From contig UQEF01000001.1 of NCBI GenBank assembly GCA_900540045.1, forward strand, positions 1 through 64,000: a stretch of 64,000 nt of DNA. The letters are read 5' to 3'. The position numbers and the translations under genes were made by a program. The notes beneath the pieces are model-generated. The model ran no database searches. It worked only from the letters and a program-made list of their open reading frames with translations, and was not told where the DNA came from. Position 1 is the stretch's first letter. Each line of letters begins with the position of its first letter. Shown in pieces: positions 48,013 to 56,784 of the stretch. Origin of the DNA: an uncultured Eubacteriales bacterium. GTDB taxonomy: Bacteria > Bacillota > Clostridia > Christensenellales > Aristaeellaceae.

Positions 48013-48914
48013 GGGGGAGGGAAGACGACTTGCAAAGCGCCGAGGGCGTGATCGTCAAGGGTGTGGGCGGCCTGTATTACGCCCGTGGAGAGGACGGGGG
48101 CACGCATGTGCTGCGCGCCCGCGGCATCTTCCGCCGCCGGCATATAACCCCCATGGTGGGGGACCGCGTGCGCTTTACGCCCGGTCAGGGCGAGGAGCAC
48201 GGCTGGGTGGAGGAGATTCTGCCCCGGGAAAGCCAGCTGGTGCGCCCGCCGGTGGCGAATGTGCGCTATCTGGTGATCGTGCTGGCCCCGGCCCCGGCGC
48301 CGGACTACCTGCTGATCGACACGCTGATCGCCATGGCGCTGCGACAGGACATCCGGCCCGCGCTGGTAGTGAACAAATGTGATCTGGATGGCGGAACCTA
48401 TGAAGCCGTGCGGAGCGATTACGCCGGACTGGGCGCGCCTCTGCTGGCTGTGAGCGCGCTGTCCGGCCAGGGGATGGACGGCCTGCGGTCCCTGCTGGCA
48501 TCGGGCGTTTGCTGCCTGGCGGGGCAGAGCGGCGTGGGCAAGAGCACGCTGCTCTGCGCTGCCACGGGTCTCAGGCTGCAGACCGGCGAAATCAGCCAGA
48601 AGATCCACCGGGGCAGGCACACCACCCGCCATGCGGAGCTGCTATTCAGCGGGGAGTACCGGGTGCTGGACACGCCGGGATTCAGCCTGCTGGAATTGTG
48701 GGATGGGCTGGAGCCCATCCGGCTGAAGGAGTATTATCCCGAATTCGCTCCCTATGAAGGGCAATGCCGCTTCTCGCCCTGCTATCACCTCAGCGAGCCC
48801 GGCTGCGCGGTGCTTAAGGCTGCGCGCGCGGGAGAGATCAGCCAGGCGCGGCTGGAGCGCTATCATCTGCTGTTGAAAAAGGCACAGGAAGCATGGAGAA
48901 ATCGCTATGATTAA
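48009..48914 (+). CDS. rsgA: Ribosome small-subunit GTPase RsgA
   Basis: A 301-residue circularly permuted GTPase that checks 30S maturation. An N-terminal OB domain (GDRVRFTPGQG) comes first. G motifs then appear in permuted order: VVNKCDLDGG (G4), VSALSGQG (G5), CLAGQSGVGKSTLL (G1), DTPGFS (G3). The C-terminal zinc domain is complete, with CRFSPCYHLSEPGCAV. It is commonly found after prkC and before rpe in Bacillota, as here. Confidence 0.97.
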   Translation: MRGREDDLQSAEGVIVKGVGGLYYARGEDGGTHVLRARGIFRRRHITPMVGDRVRFTPGQGEEHGWVEEILPRESQLVRPPVANVRYLVIVLAPAPAPDYLLIDTLIAMALRQDIRPALVVNKCDLDGGTYEAVRSDYAGLGAPLLAVSALSGQGMDGLRSLLASGVCCLAGQSGVGKSTLLCAATGLRLQTGEISQKIHRGRHTTRHAELLFSGEYRVLDTPGFSLLELWDGLEPIRLKEYYPEFAPYEGQCRFSPCYHLSEPGCAVLKAARAGEISQARLERYHLLLKKAQEAWRNRYD

Positions 48915-49542
48915 ATTATCCCCCTCGATTCTGGCGGCGGACCCCCTCCGGTTGGGGCAGGCCGCACGCATGGCCCAGGACGCGGGCTGTGACGAATTGC
49001 ACTTTGACGTAATGGACGGGCATTTCGTGCCCAACCTCACCTTTGGGCCCCATATTCTCAAGGCCATGAAGCAGGAGTTTCCCCAGATCGTCTATGATGT
49101 GCATCTCATGCTGGACAATCCGGCGGAGTTTGTGGACCCCTTCATAGACGCAGGAGCGGATATCCTGACCGTGCATGCCGAAGCCGATGGCTTTGTCCGC
49201 GCCCTGGACCGCATCCGTGAACGCGGGGTGCAGACGGGCGCCTCGGTGCGCCCGGCCACGCCCGTTGAATGCCTGCGGGATGCGCTTTCCCGGCTGGACC
49301 GCGTGCTGCTGATGACGGTGGAACCCGGATTTGGCGGGCAAAAGCTCATTCCGGAGGTGCTGGACAAGGCGGCGCAGTTGCGCGCCCTGGGATTTGCGGG
49401 CGAGATTGAGGCTGACGGCGGCATCACGGAAAGCAACGCGGCCCTGCTTAAGGAAGCGGGGATCGGTGTGCTGGTGATGGGCACGGGATTTTTCCGCGCA
49501 AAGGACCCGGCCGAAGTGGTGCGCCGGGTGCATGCGCTCTAA
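48907..49542 (+). CDS. rpe: Ribulose-phosphate 3-epimerase
   Basis: A 211-residue TIM-barrel enzyme interconverting ribulose-5-phosphate and xylulose-5-phosphate. Motifs: IKLSPSILAADPLRL, ELHFDVMDGHFVPNLTFGP with metal-binding His/Asp, VHLMLDNP, VLLMTVEPGFGGQKLIPEVLDK and EADGGITESNAAL. The ATG overlaps the rsgA end by 8 bp. It is the last gene of the def-to-rpe run; the usual next gene thiN is absent. Confidence 0.97.
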   Translation: MIKLSPSILAADPLRLGQAARMAQDAGCDELHFDVMDGHFVPNLTFGPHILKAMKQEFPQIVYDVHLMLDNPAEFVDPFIDAGADILTVHAEADGFVRALDRIRERGVQTGASVRPATPVECLRDALSRLDRVLLMTVEPGFGGQKLIPEVLDKAAQLRALGFAGEIEADGGITESNAALLKEAGIGVLVMGTGFFRAKDPAEVVRRVHAL

Positions 49543-49593
49543 GCCCGTCCGGGCATGCTAACCGTGGGAGCAATCCGCTCCCGGTAAGGAGGC

Positions 49594-49683
49594 ATGCCCA
49601 TGAAACGGACCAGACCTGCTACGCGGCTTTTTACGCCGCCCCCCAAGCGCAGGCGCATGGCGCGCGCACCTGTGCGGCACTGA
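49594..49683 (+). CDS. Possible 29-residue very basic protein
   Basis: A short frame with a strong Shine-Dalgarno (TAAGGAGG) 3 to 9 nt before two ATGs (49594, 49600). The product is MPMKRTRPATRLFTPPPKRRR plus a short tail, about one third Arg/Lys. It stands alone between rpe and the helicase, preceded by a hairpin (GGGAGC/GCTCCC, 49566-49582). It may be a genuine mini-protein or a leader peptide; composition also fits chance in GC-rich DNA. Confidence 0.4.
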   Translation: MPMKRTRPATRLFTPPPKRRRMARAPVRH

Positions 49684-49720
49684 GCGCGCTCTGAGAATTC
49701 ACGCATAAGAAAGGAAACGC

Positions 49721-51334
49721 ATGCATTTTGACGATTTGAACCTGATTCCTCCCCTGCTGTCCGCTGTGCGCGACATGAGCTACGACCAGCCCACGCCCAT
49801 CCAGCGCGAGACCATCCCGCCCGTCCTGGCGGGGCGCGACGTGCTGGGCTGCGCCCAGACGGGCACCGGCAAGACCGCCGCGTTCGCCCTGCCCATCTTG
49901 CAGCGCCTGAGCCAGGAGCGCAAGCAGCACGCGGGCCGGCGTACCATCCGCGCCCTGATTCTTACCCCTACGCGCGAACTGGCGCTGCAGATCTTTGAAA
50001 ACTTTGAAAGCTACGGGAAGAGCCTGCCGCTCACCTCCTGCGTCATTTTCGGCGGCGTGGGGCAGCAGCCGCAGGTGGAAGCCCTCTCTCGTGGGGTGGA
50101 CATTCTGGTGGCCACTCCCGGCCGGCTCAACGACCTGATCGGTCAGGGCCATATTACCCTGGAGCATATTGAAATCTTCGTCCTGGACGAGGCCGACCGC
50201 ATGCTGGACATGGGCTTCATTCACGACGTGCGCAAGGTTATCGCGCTGCTGCCCCGCAAGCGGCAGACGCTGCTGTTTTCCGCTACGATGCCCGCCGAGG
50301 TGGAGAAGCTGGCCCTGAGCATCCTTGCGGATCCCGCCAGCGTAAAGGTGGACCCTGTGTCCAGCACGGTGGACCGCATCGAGCAGCGCCTTTATCTGGT
50401 GGACAAAGCCAATAAAAAGCTGCTGCTGGCCAAATTGCTCAAGGAGCCGGAGGTGGAGAGCGCGCTGGTGTTCACCCGTACCAAGCACGGCGCTGACCGC
50501 GTGGTGCGCGAGCTTGCGCGAGCGGGCATCCCTGCCCGGGCCATCCATGGCGACAAGAGCCAAAATGCCCGCCAGCAGGCCCTGTCGGACTTCAAGAGCG
50601 GCAAATCCCGCGTGCTGGTGGCTACGGATATCGCCGCTCGCGGCATCGACATCGCAGGCCTGTCGCATGTGTTCAACTATGACCTGCCCAATGAGCCGGA
50701 GGCTTATGTACACCGCATCGGACGCACGGGCCGTGCGGGCCTGGATGGAAAGGCCATCAGCTTTTGCTGCATTGATGAGATGAGGGAACTCCAGCAGATC
50801 GAAAAGCTGCTGGGGCGCAAGCTGGAGCGAGCAGAAAGCGAGTGGCCCATGCAGGTATTCACCGAAACGGTCAAACAGCCGCGTCCGCCCCGGCCTTCCC
50901 GTCAGGAACGGCAGAATCCGGCTCCGACGCCGCCCGCAAAGCCGCCGGCGCAGGAGGCTGCGCGGCAGGCGGCACGCACGGTGGCCCCGCGCGGCGAAAC
51001 GGCACCATCCCGCCCAACGCGGGAAAAGGCACGCCCCGCAGCGCACGCCGGGAACGAGCCTTCCCGCACCACGCACAGTAAGGCGCCGGACGCGCCACGC
51101 CAAAAGACACGCGGGGATGCGCATGGCGCCAATGAACCGGTCCGCATGAGCGCTACGCCGCTGGAGCGGCCCACGCACGCCCTGCCATCCCGCGCGGACG
51201 TTCCTCAGCCGCCGCAGGAGTCCGCCGCGCCGCGCGTCACATTCCATCAGGACCACCTTGCCTACGAGGAACTCATCCGCCGCCAGCGGCCCCAGCGCCG
51301 CCGCATCCTCTCCACCGGCAACGACCGCCGGTGA
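49721..51334 (+). CDS. DEAD-box ATP-dependent RNA helicase (RhlE-like)
   Basis: A 537-residue helicase. Core motifs are in order: YDQPTPIQRETIPPVLAGRDVLGCAQTGTGKT (Q motif and Walker A), LTPTRELALQI, VATPGRL, VLDEADRMLDMGF, LLFSATMP, ATDIAARGIDI and HRIGRTGRAG. From about residue 385 the protein is a disordered Pro/Ala/Arg/Thr-rich tail. Such tails recruit RNA; helicases of this type remodel ribosomal or mRNA structures, especially in the cold. AAGGAAACG precedes the ATG. Confidence 0.94.
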   Translation: MHFDDLNLIPPLLSAVRDMSYDQPTPIQRETIPPVLAGRDVLGCAQTGTGKTAAFALPILQRLSQERKQHAGRRTIRALILTPTRELALQIFENFESYGKSLPLTSCVIFGGVGQQPQVEALSRGVDILVATPGRLNDLIGQGHITLEHIEIFVLDEADRMLDMGFIHDVRKVIALLPRKRQTLLFSATMPAEVEKLALSILADPASVKVDPVSSTVDRIEQRLYLVDKANKKLLLAKLLKEPEVESALVFTRTKHGADRVVRELARAGIPARAIHGDKSQNARQQALSDFKSGKSRVLVATDIAARGIDIAGLSHVFNYDLPNEPEAYVHRIGRTGRAGLDGKAISFCCIDEMRELQQIEKLLGRKLERAESEWPMQVFTETVKQPRPPRPSRQERQNPAPTPPAKPPAQEAARQAARTVAPRGETAPSRPTREKARPAAHAGNEPSRTTHSKAPDAPRQKTRGDAHGANEPVRMSATPLERPTHALPSRADVPQPPQESAAPRVTFHQDHLAYEELIRRQRPQRRRILSTGNDRR

Positions 51335-51368
51335 TTTCCCTCCCGCTACGCAAAAGGAGACGCATATC

Positions 51369-52751
51369 ATGCCAAAGCAGATGACCGCCGAACAAAAGTT
51401 GACCTACATGACCGAAACGCCTCTCCCCCGGCTGGTGCTCTCGCTTTCCGTTCCTACGATTGTCAGCATGCTCATTACGTCGTTTTATAACATGGCCGAC
51501 ACCTACTTTGTGGGCCTGATCGGCTCGGCCAGCGCGTCGGGCGCCGTGGGCGTGGCCTTCCCGCTGATGGCCATCATGCAGGCGGTGGGCTTCATGTTTG
51601 GGCATGGCTCGGGCAACCATATGGCGCGTGTGCTGGGTGCGGGAGACGCGGCAGACGCGCGCAAGATGGCCGCGACAGGATTCTTCAGCGCGTTCTTTGT
51701 GGGTCTGGCCATTATGACCATTGGCCTTCTGGCGGCAGAACCCCTGGCCTATGCCCTGGGATCTACCCCTACCATCGCGCCCTATGCCATGGAGTATCTG
51801 GGCTATCTCATGCCCGGCGCGCCGTTTCTGATCGCCAGCCTGGTGCTCAACAATCAGCTGCGCTTCCAGGGCAGCGCCTTTTATGCGATGATCGGCATCA
51901 CCTCCGGGGCGGTGCTTAATATCATCCTGGACCCGCTGTTCATCTTTACCTTCGGCATGGGGGTGGCAGGAGCCGCGCTGGCCACCAGCCTCAGCCAGGT
52001 GGTCAGCTTCTTTCTGCTGCTGAACGGCACTCGCCTGGGCGGCAATATTCGCATCCACTGGCGGGATTACACGCCTACGCTGGCCAATTTCCGCGAAATT
52101 CTGCGCGGCGGTGTGCCCTCCCTGGCGCGGCAGAGCCTCAACAGCCTGGCCACCGTGTGCCTCAACCTGGCCTCCGGTGGCTATGGAGACGCGGCCATTG
52201 CGGCTATGAGCATCGTTACCCGCGTGATGATGATGACGGTGAGCGCCATCATTGGCTTTGGACAGGGCTTCCAGCCCATCTGCGGATTCAATTATGGGGC
52301 AGGCCTGTATGAGCGGGTCCGTCGGGCGTTCTGGTTCTGCGTCAGGCTCTGCTTCTGCGTGCTGGTGCTGGTAAGCGCCGCGGCCATCGCACTGGCGCCG
52401 CAGATCATCAGCCTGTTTCTGGCAGCTGACCCGCAGGTACAGGAAATCGGTACGCTGGCGCTGCGTCTGCAATGCGCCCTCATCCCCCTGTTTGCCTTTA
52501 CCTGCCTGTCCAACATGATGTTGCAGACAATGGGCATCGCAGGGCGCGCCACGGTGCTGGCCATGGCCAGACAAGGCCTGTTCTTTATTCCGGCGGTATG
52601 GGTGCTGGAGCATGCCTTTGGCCTCCTGGGCGTGCAGCTGGCACAGCCAGTGGCCGATGTGCTTTCCTTCCTGCTGGCCATTCCGCTGACGCTGCCGGTT
52701 TTGCGCAGGCTGCGCGAGAGCGAGGCTGCAAAAAAAGTTTCAAAGACGTGA
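51369..52751 (+). CDS. MATE-family efflux transporter
   Basis: A 460-residue polytopic protein of the NorM/DinF-like MATE group, distinct from the one at 35892. Entry motif: PLPRLVLSLSVPTIVSMLITSFYNMADTYFVGLIGSASASGAVGVAFPLMAIMQAVGFMFGHGSGNHMARVLG; second half: ASGGYGDAAIAAMSIVTRVMMMTVSAIIGFGQGFQPICGFNYG. About twelve membrane helices. AAAAGGAG precedes ATG 51369. Substrate unknown. It follows the helicase closely and may be cotranscribed. Confidence 0.92.
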   Translation: MPKQMTAEQKLTYMTETPLPRLVLSLSVPTIVSMLITSFYNMADTYFVGLIGSASASGAVGVAFPLMAIMQAVGFMFGHGSGNHMARVLGAGDAADARKMAATGFFSAFFVGLAIMTIGLLAAEPLAYALGSTPTIAPYAMEYLGYLMPGAPFLIASLVLNNQLRFQGSAFYAMIGITSGAVLNIILDPLFIFTFGMGVAGAALATSLSQVVSFFLLLNGTRLGGNIRIHWRDYTPTLANFREILRGGVPSLARQSLNSLATVCLNLASGGYGDAAIAAMSIVTRVMMMTVSAIIGFGQGFQPICGFNYGAGLYERVRRAFWFCVRLCFCVLVLVSAAAIALAPQIISLFLAADPQVQEIGTLALRLQCALIPLFAFTCLSNMMLQTMGIAGRATVLAMARQGLFFIPAVWVLEHAFGLLGVQLAQPVADVLSFLLAIPLTLPVLRRLRESEAAKKVSKT

Positions 52752-52875
52752 ACGCTTTACCATCTTTCTCCGTCTTATCTGCGGAGGCATTGTCAGCGAT
52801 GCCGCGCGCATGCGGGGAGGGAGGAGAAATGCTCGTCAAACTGGGAATCGTTTCATATATTACGCAAGTATTACG

Positions 52876-52905
52876 TTGACAGTCGCTTTCCAAAGATGGT
52901 ATAAT
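52876..52905 (+). promoter_or_regulatory. Promoter of the DUF3048 gene
   Basis: Perfect TTGACA, 18 bp, perfect TATAAT, 63 bp before the start codon. Confidence 0.82.
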
Positions 52906-52968
52906 TAGAAACGATTGTGGCACCCTGTGTGTTGCATATATGACAGAAATACGCGAGGAGGTCCGACT

Positions 52969-54165
52969 GTGAAAAGAATCCTTTCCATGCTGCTCATCGC
53001 TGTGCTGGCGCTGACCGCCGTGCCTGCGCTGGCCGCGAACGACGCCGGCACCAACTATACCCTTTCGACCGAGGGTGTGGTGGTGCTGCAGGATATCGCC
53101 GACCGTAACATCACCCCCGCTGCGGGTGCTCTGGATGTGAACCCCGTCATCGAAGGCCGGAGCCCCACCACCGGTATGCCGGTGAGCGGCGATTCGCTCT
53201 ATATGCCCATGCTGGTGCAGATAAGCAACCCCGAAGGCTCCGAAAAGGTGGACGGCAAAAACGTGACCGCCGCCGGTATCGGACAGCGTGCGCCCTGGGG
53301 CGGCCAGTACGCGGATATCGTGTACGAAGGAATCCTTTACCGTTCCGGCCAGACCCGTATCACCTTCCTGTTCAACGACAGCTTTGCCGAGGGCCAGCCT
53401 CTGAGCGTGGGCCCCGTACGTTCCGCCCGTATCGGCCACGTGCTGCTGCGCGAGGAGTGGCAGGGCGGTATCGTGTATGCTGGCGGCCCGCGCCGTGAGG
53501 AAAACGACATCGCGGCCATGTTTGCTGAACTGGGCGCGAGTGAAAAGGGCGTAACGTTCAACCTGCTGGATGGCAAGTATCAGGAGTTCAAGAACCGCGT
53601 GAGCGGCGTGAAGGCGCCCGACAACTATAACGTCAACCTGGTCGGCATTCGTTCTCTGGTGCCCTCCACCACGGTGGCTCAGGAGCATCCCTTCCTGTTT
53701 GCCGATGCCAGCCCCTATGTGGACGGCTATGAGGTGGCCTACAATATCAACCTTGACTGGGGCCACAAGGTTTACATTTCTCATTTCTATTATGATGAAG
53801 CCAATAACCTCTATCTGCGCTATTCCGGAAACGCGCCGTATATGACCTTTGCCGAGGCGGAGGACCGCAGCGAGGAAAACGAGGAGCAGATGTCCTTCAG
53901 CAACGTCATTATCCAGCGCGTGGGCTATGAGTACACCAACAATTCCAAGATCATGCCCGTGATGCAGAGTGTTGGCAAGGGCAATGCGGATATCTTCATC
54001 GGCGGCCGCTACATCCCCGGCTACTGGGTGCGCGAGTCCATCGAAAGCCCCACGGTTTTCCTGGATGACAAGGGCAATGAGATCCAGCTCACCCCCGGCA
54101 AGACTTTCATCGCTCATTTCCCGCCGGAGAGCCTGCTGACCTATTCCGCCAGCGCTGCGCAGTAA
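52969..54165 (+). CDS. DUF3048 (YerB-like) exported protein
   Basis: A 398-residue secreted protein. The signal peptide ILSMLLIAVLALTAVPALAA has no lipobox cysteine, unlike B. subtilis YerB. The mature part shows the DUF3048 pattern: VNPVIEGRSPTTGMP, MPMLVQISNPEGS, QYADIVYEGILYRSGQTRITFLFND, VGPVRSARIGHV, and a second domain with NVIIQRVGYEY and GRYIPGYWVRESIESPTVFLDDKGNEIQLTPGKTFI. Cell-envelope role; biochemical function unknown. GTG start with GAGGAGG upstream. The frame is open farther 5' without a better start. Confidence 0.88.
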   Translation: MKRILSMLLIAVLALTAVPALAANDAGTNYTLSTEGVVVLQDIADRNITPAAGALDVNPVIEGRSPTTGMPVSGDSLYMPMLVQISNPEGSEKVDGKNVTAAGIGQRAPWGGQYADIVYEGILYRSGQTRITFLFNDSFAEGQPLSVGPVRSARIGHVLLREEWQGGIVYAGGPRREENDIAAMFAELGASEKGVTFNLLDGKYQEFKNRVSGVKAPDNYNVNLVGIRSLVPSTTVAQEHPFLFADASPYVDGYEVAYNINLDWGHKVYISHFYYDEANNLYLRYSGNAPYMTFAEAEDRSEENEEQMSFSNVIIQRVGYEYTNNSKIMPVMQSVGKGNADIFIGGRYIPGYWVRESIESPTVFLDDKGNEIQLTPGKTFIAHFPPESLLTYSASAAQ

Positions 54166-54192
54166 TCGGATTCTCGGACAGGCAGTGTTTCG

Positions 54193-54226
54193 GGCCGGAC
54201 GGCTATATGCCGTCCGGCTCTTTTTC
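54193..54226 (+). terminator. Terminator after the DUF3048 gene
   Basis: An 11-bp stem (GCCGGACGGCA-type, with loop ATAT) followed by CTCTTTTT. Confidence 0.88.
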
Positions 54227-54240
54227 GGCTTTTGCCGGCA

Positions 54241-54269
54241 TTGCGCAACAACGCGCGATGGGGTACAAT
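54241..54269 (+). promoter_or_regulatory. Promoter of the alarmone synthetase
   Basis: TTGCGC, 17 bp, TACAAT, 51 bp before the start codon. Confidence 0.7.
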
Positions 54270-54320
54270 AAGGGTAGAATCGATGCGAAACGCAACAACG
54301 TTCCATGCAAGGAGGTATCC

Positions 54321-54989
54321 ATGACTTTGCCCGTTACGCCTGAAATCTCACAGGCCCTGCGCGATATTGCAAAGGATTATGTCATCATGAAATGCCGCTA
54401 CCAGTCCGCGCTGCGGGAGGTGCGTACCAAGCTGGAAATTTTGGACGACGAGTTCCAAATGCGCCACAGCCGCAACCCGATCCATCATATGGAAAGCCGG
54501 ATCAAAAGCCCGCAGAGCATTGCCCAGAAGCTCAAACGCAAGGGGCTGCCCATCACCCCTCAGGCGGCAATGGACAATCTGAACGACATTGCGGGCATCC
54601 GCGTGGTTTGCGCCTACCTCAACGATACCTACGCCATCGGCGAGCTGCTCACCGGACAGGATGATATCCGGTTGATACAGACGCGCGACTACATCGCCTC
54701 GCCCAAGCCAAACGGCTACCGCAGTCTGCATCTGATTGTGCATGTGCCGGTGTTTTTGAGCGAAGGGAAGCTCATTTTGCCCGTGGAGGTACAGATCCGC
54801 ACCATCGCCATGGACTTCTGGGCCAGCCTGGAACACCAGCTGCGCTACAAGGAAACCGCGCACGTTCCCGAAGAGCTTAACCGCCAGCTTTTGGACGCAG
54901 CCAACCGTATCGCCGCGCTGGACGGAGACATGCAGCATATTCATGACCAGATGGCCGCGCTGGCCAACCGCATCTGCGATCTGAAATAG
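54321..54989 (+). CDS. Small alarmone synthetase (RelP/RelQ type)
   Basis: A 222-residue single-domain GTP pyrophosphokinase making (p)ppGpp without a hydrolase domain. Motifs: RIKSPQSIAQKLKRKGLPI (ATP site), LNDIAGIRVVCAYLNDTYAI, YIASPKPNGYRSLHLIVHVPV (GTP-binding tyrosine) and VEVQIRTIAMDFWASLEHQLRYK (catalytic Glu). GGAGGT precedes ATG 54321. Such enzymes respond to envelope stress. The pattern is nearest to RelP/YwaC, but I cannot separate it firmly from RelQ. Confidence 0.93.
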   Translation: MTLPVTPEISQALRDIAKDYVIMKCRYQSALREVRTKLEILDDEFQMRHSRNPIHHMESRIKSPQSIAQKLKRKGLPITPQAAMDNLNDIAGIRVVCAYLNDTYAIGELLTGQDDIRLIQTRDYIASPKPNGYRSLHLIVHVPVFLSEGKLILPVEVQIRTIAMDFWASLEHQLRYKETAHVPEELNRQLLDAANRIAALDGDMQHIHDQMAALANRICDLK

Positions 54990-55041
54990 TACGTATGATA
55001 GAAACCGCCTTCCCTGCGCATACTGGCATGGGGAGGCGGTT

Positions 55042-55473
55042 TTGTTGATCGGGTTTCTTTTCAGCGTGATTGCAGGAGCGGCCATGAGCGTGCAAGGTGT
55101 CATGAACACCCGCCTGCAGGAGCACGTGGGGCTGTGGGAGGCCAATGCATACGTACAGGGCACGGCCTTTGCACTCTCGCTGGTCGTGATGTGGCTGTTT
55201 GGCACGGGCAACCTGGGCGCCCTGGCGAGCGCTCCTCGCGGATACCTGCTGGGCGGTGCGCTGGGCCTGGTGATTACCGTAACGGTGATGCTGGCCATCA
55301 AGGGGCTGAACGTAACGGTAGCGGTGTCGGTCATTCTGATCGCACAGCTGCTGGTGGCGGCGGTCATCGACGCCTTAGGCTGGATGGGACAGGAAAAGGT
55401 GCCCATGGGACTTTGGCAGTACGTAGGGCTGGCGCTGATGCTGGGCGGCGTGGCGCTGTTCAAGTTTCGCTGA
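55042..55473 (+). CDS. DMT-superfamily (DUF606/YdcZ-like) membrane protein
   Basis: A 143-residue integral membrane protein with five hydrophobic segments: LIGFLFSVIAGAAMSVQGVMNTRL, ANAYVQGTAFALSLVVMWLFG, GYLLGGALGLVITVTVMLAIKGL, VAVSVILIAQLLVAAVIDALGW and GLWQYVGLALMLGGVALFKF. It is the length of a single DUF606 unit, which would pair into a dimer resembling a drug/metabolite transporter. TTG start with GGGGAGGCGG upstream. Its 3' end overlaps the opposite-strand gene by 14 bp. Confidence 0.88.
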   Translation: MLIGFLFSVIAGAAMSVQGVMNTRLQEHVGLWEANAYVQGTAFALSLVVMWLFGTGNLGALASAPRGYLLGGALGLVITVTVMLAIKGLNVTVAVSVILIAQLLVAAVIDALGWMGQEKVPMGLWQYVGLALMLGGVALFKFR

Positions 55474-55966
55474 CCAGCGCTTCTTCGCCGTCGAGCAGGA
55501 CGGTGGTCATGTCGCTGAGCTGGTTGATCGCTTCGCTCAGCGAAGTAAGAGTATCGCTTACCTGCTGACCGCTGGCCAGCTTGGCATCGTAGGCCTCAAT
55601 GATGGTATAGATGTTGTCAAACACGCTCTGGTCATACAGACGGCCGATTTCTCCATACATGCCCACGTTCAGGTCGTTGAGCACCTCCATGCCGTGGACA
55701 TACTGACGGATGCGGCCCAGCATGGCTGAAGTGGAACTGGCGCCCAGGCGGCTGAGGGAATTGACGCTGCTGACGGCGTGCTGTACTTCGCTGCGAAGGC
55801 GGGTGTTGCGTTGCGCCTCGTAATTGCTTTCATTGATGCCGCCTACGCCCGCGACCTTGAAAATGAGGAACGCGGCCAGCAACACCAGCAGAATGATGAG
55901 AATGGGCCGGTAGCGATGAGAGCGCATCACACTGTGATAGCCACGGGAGCGCATATATTTCGTCAT
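55460..55966 (-). CDS. Membrane-anchored helical protein
   Basis: A 168-residue protein. A short basic N-terminus is followed by one TM helix (PILIILLVLLAAFLIFKVAGVGG) and a long extracytoplasmic helical region (NYEAQRNTRLRSEVQHAVSSVNSLSRL, MYGEIGRLYDQSVFDNIYTIIEAYDAKLASGQQVSDTLTSLSEAINQL). Single-pass with extracellular helices, possibly coiled coil. The family is not recognised. AAAGGAGG precedes the ATG. Confidence 0.7.
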   Translation of the reverse strand: MTKYMRSRGYHSVMRSHRYRPILIILLVLLAAFLIFKVAGVGGINESNYEAQRNTRLRSEVQHAVSSVNSLSRLGASSTSAMLGRIRQYVHGMEVLNDLNVGMYGEIGRLYDQSVFDNIYTIIEAYDAKLASGQQVSDTLTSLSEAINQLSDMTTVLLDGEEALVSET

Positions 55967-56133
55967 ACCGTCGGCCTCCTTTCAAAACAATGTGGGAATT
56001 GTAGCCATTATACCACAGTTTGCCCAAGTGGTAAAGAGCATCCAAATCGGAGCGCTTTTTGATCCGGCTGTGGTGGAAGATGCCGTTCTTTCGGTCAAAA
56101 TGAGGCGCTTTTTGGCATAAGGAGGCGAAAGAA

Positions 56134-56784
56134 GTGGCGGGGGTGCTGCTGGGACTGTGGAGCGGCGCAGTTTGGTGGGGCGCAGGCCGGTCCGGCCGCG
56201 AGCATGCTGTACGCGCGGCCATGGCGATAGGACTGGCCTCATCCATGTCCATGCAAATCATGCTTTTGTGGCTGGATGGACAGCTTACGCTGCAAACCGG
56301 GCTTCCGCTTCATCTGTGCGGGCTGTTTGGGGTGCTGTCCATTCCGATGCTCCTGTGGCGCGTGCCGCAGCCTCTCTACGAACTGTCCGCATTTCTGGCA
56401 GGCCCGGCGGCGGCTGTTACCCTGCTGTTTCCGGCGGTGATCGAATCCTCGCGCCCCGTGATGATGCGGCTGGCTTTTTTGCAGCTGCATGTGCTGGTGG
56501 CGCTTACGCCCGTAATGCTGTGGCGCGCAGGAAAGCCGCTTCCCACGGACCCGCGGCGTGCGCTGGTCCTGGCAAGCGGCTATCTGCTGGCAGTGGCGGC
56601 GCTTAACCGCGCACTGCATACGAATTATCTTTTTTTGAGCGCAGCGCCCGCAGGTACGCCGTTACAATGGCTCTATGCCCGGGGCGGCGGGTACTATGTG
56701 TGCGCATTGTCCATGCTGTGCATGACGTTGTTTCGACTGCTGGCAGATGCATACCGGCGCGCGGCTATTTCAGGAAATAGGTGA
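56134..56784 (+). CDS. TIGR02206/YwaF-like integral membrane protein
   Basis: A 216-residue polytopic protein with about six hydrophobic segments. Conserved pieces of the family are visible: LTLQTGLPLHLCGLFGVLSIPMLLW, YELSAFLAGPAAAVTLLFP, FLQLHVLVALTPVML and NRALHTNYLFLSAAPAGTPLQWL. Function is unknown. GTG 56134 has AAGGAGGCG upstream. The gene overlaps the end of the opposite-strand SH3-repeat gene by 20 bp. Confidence 0.8.
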   Translation: MAGVLLGLWSGAVWWGAGRSGREHAVRAAMAIGLASSMSMQIMLLWLDGQLTLQTGLPLHLCGLFGVLSIPMLLWRVPQPLYELSAFLAGPAAAVTLLFPAVIESSRPVMMRLAFLQLHVLVALTPVMLWRAGKPLPTDPRRALVLASGYLLAVAALNRALHTNYLFLSAAPAGTPLQWLYARGGGYYVCALSMLCMTLFRLLADAYRRAAISGNR

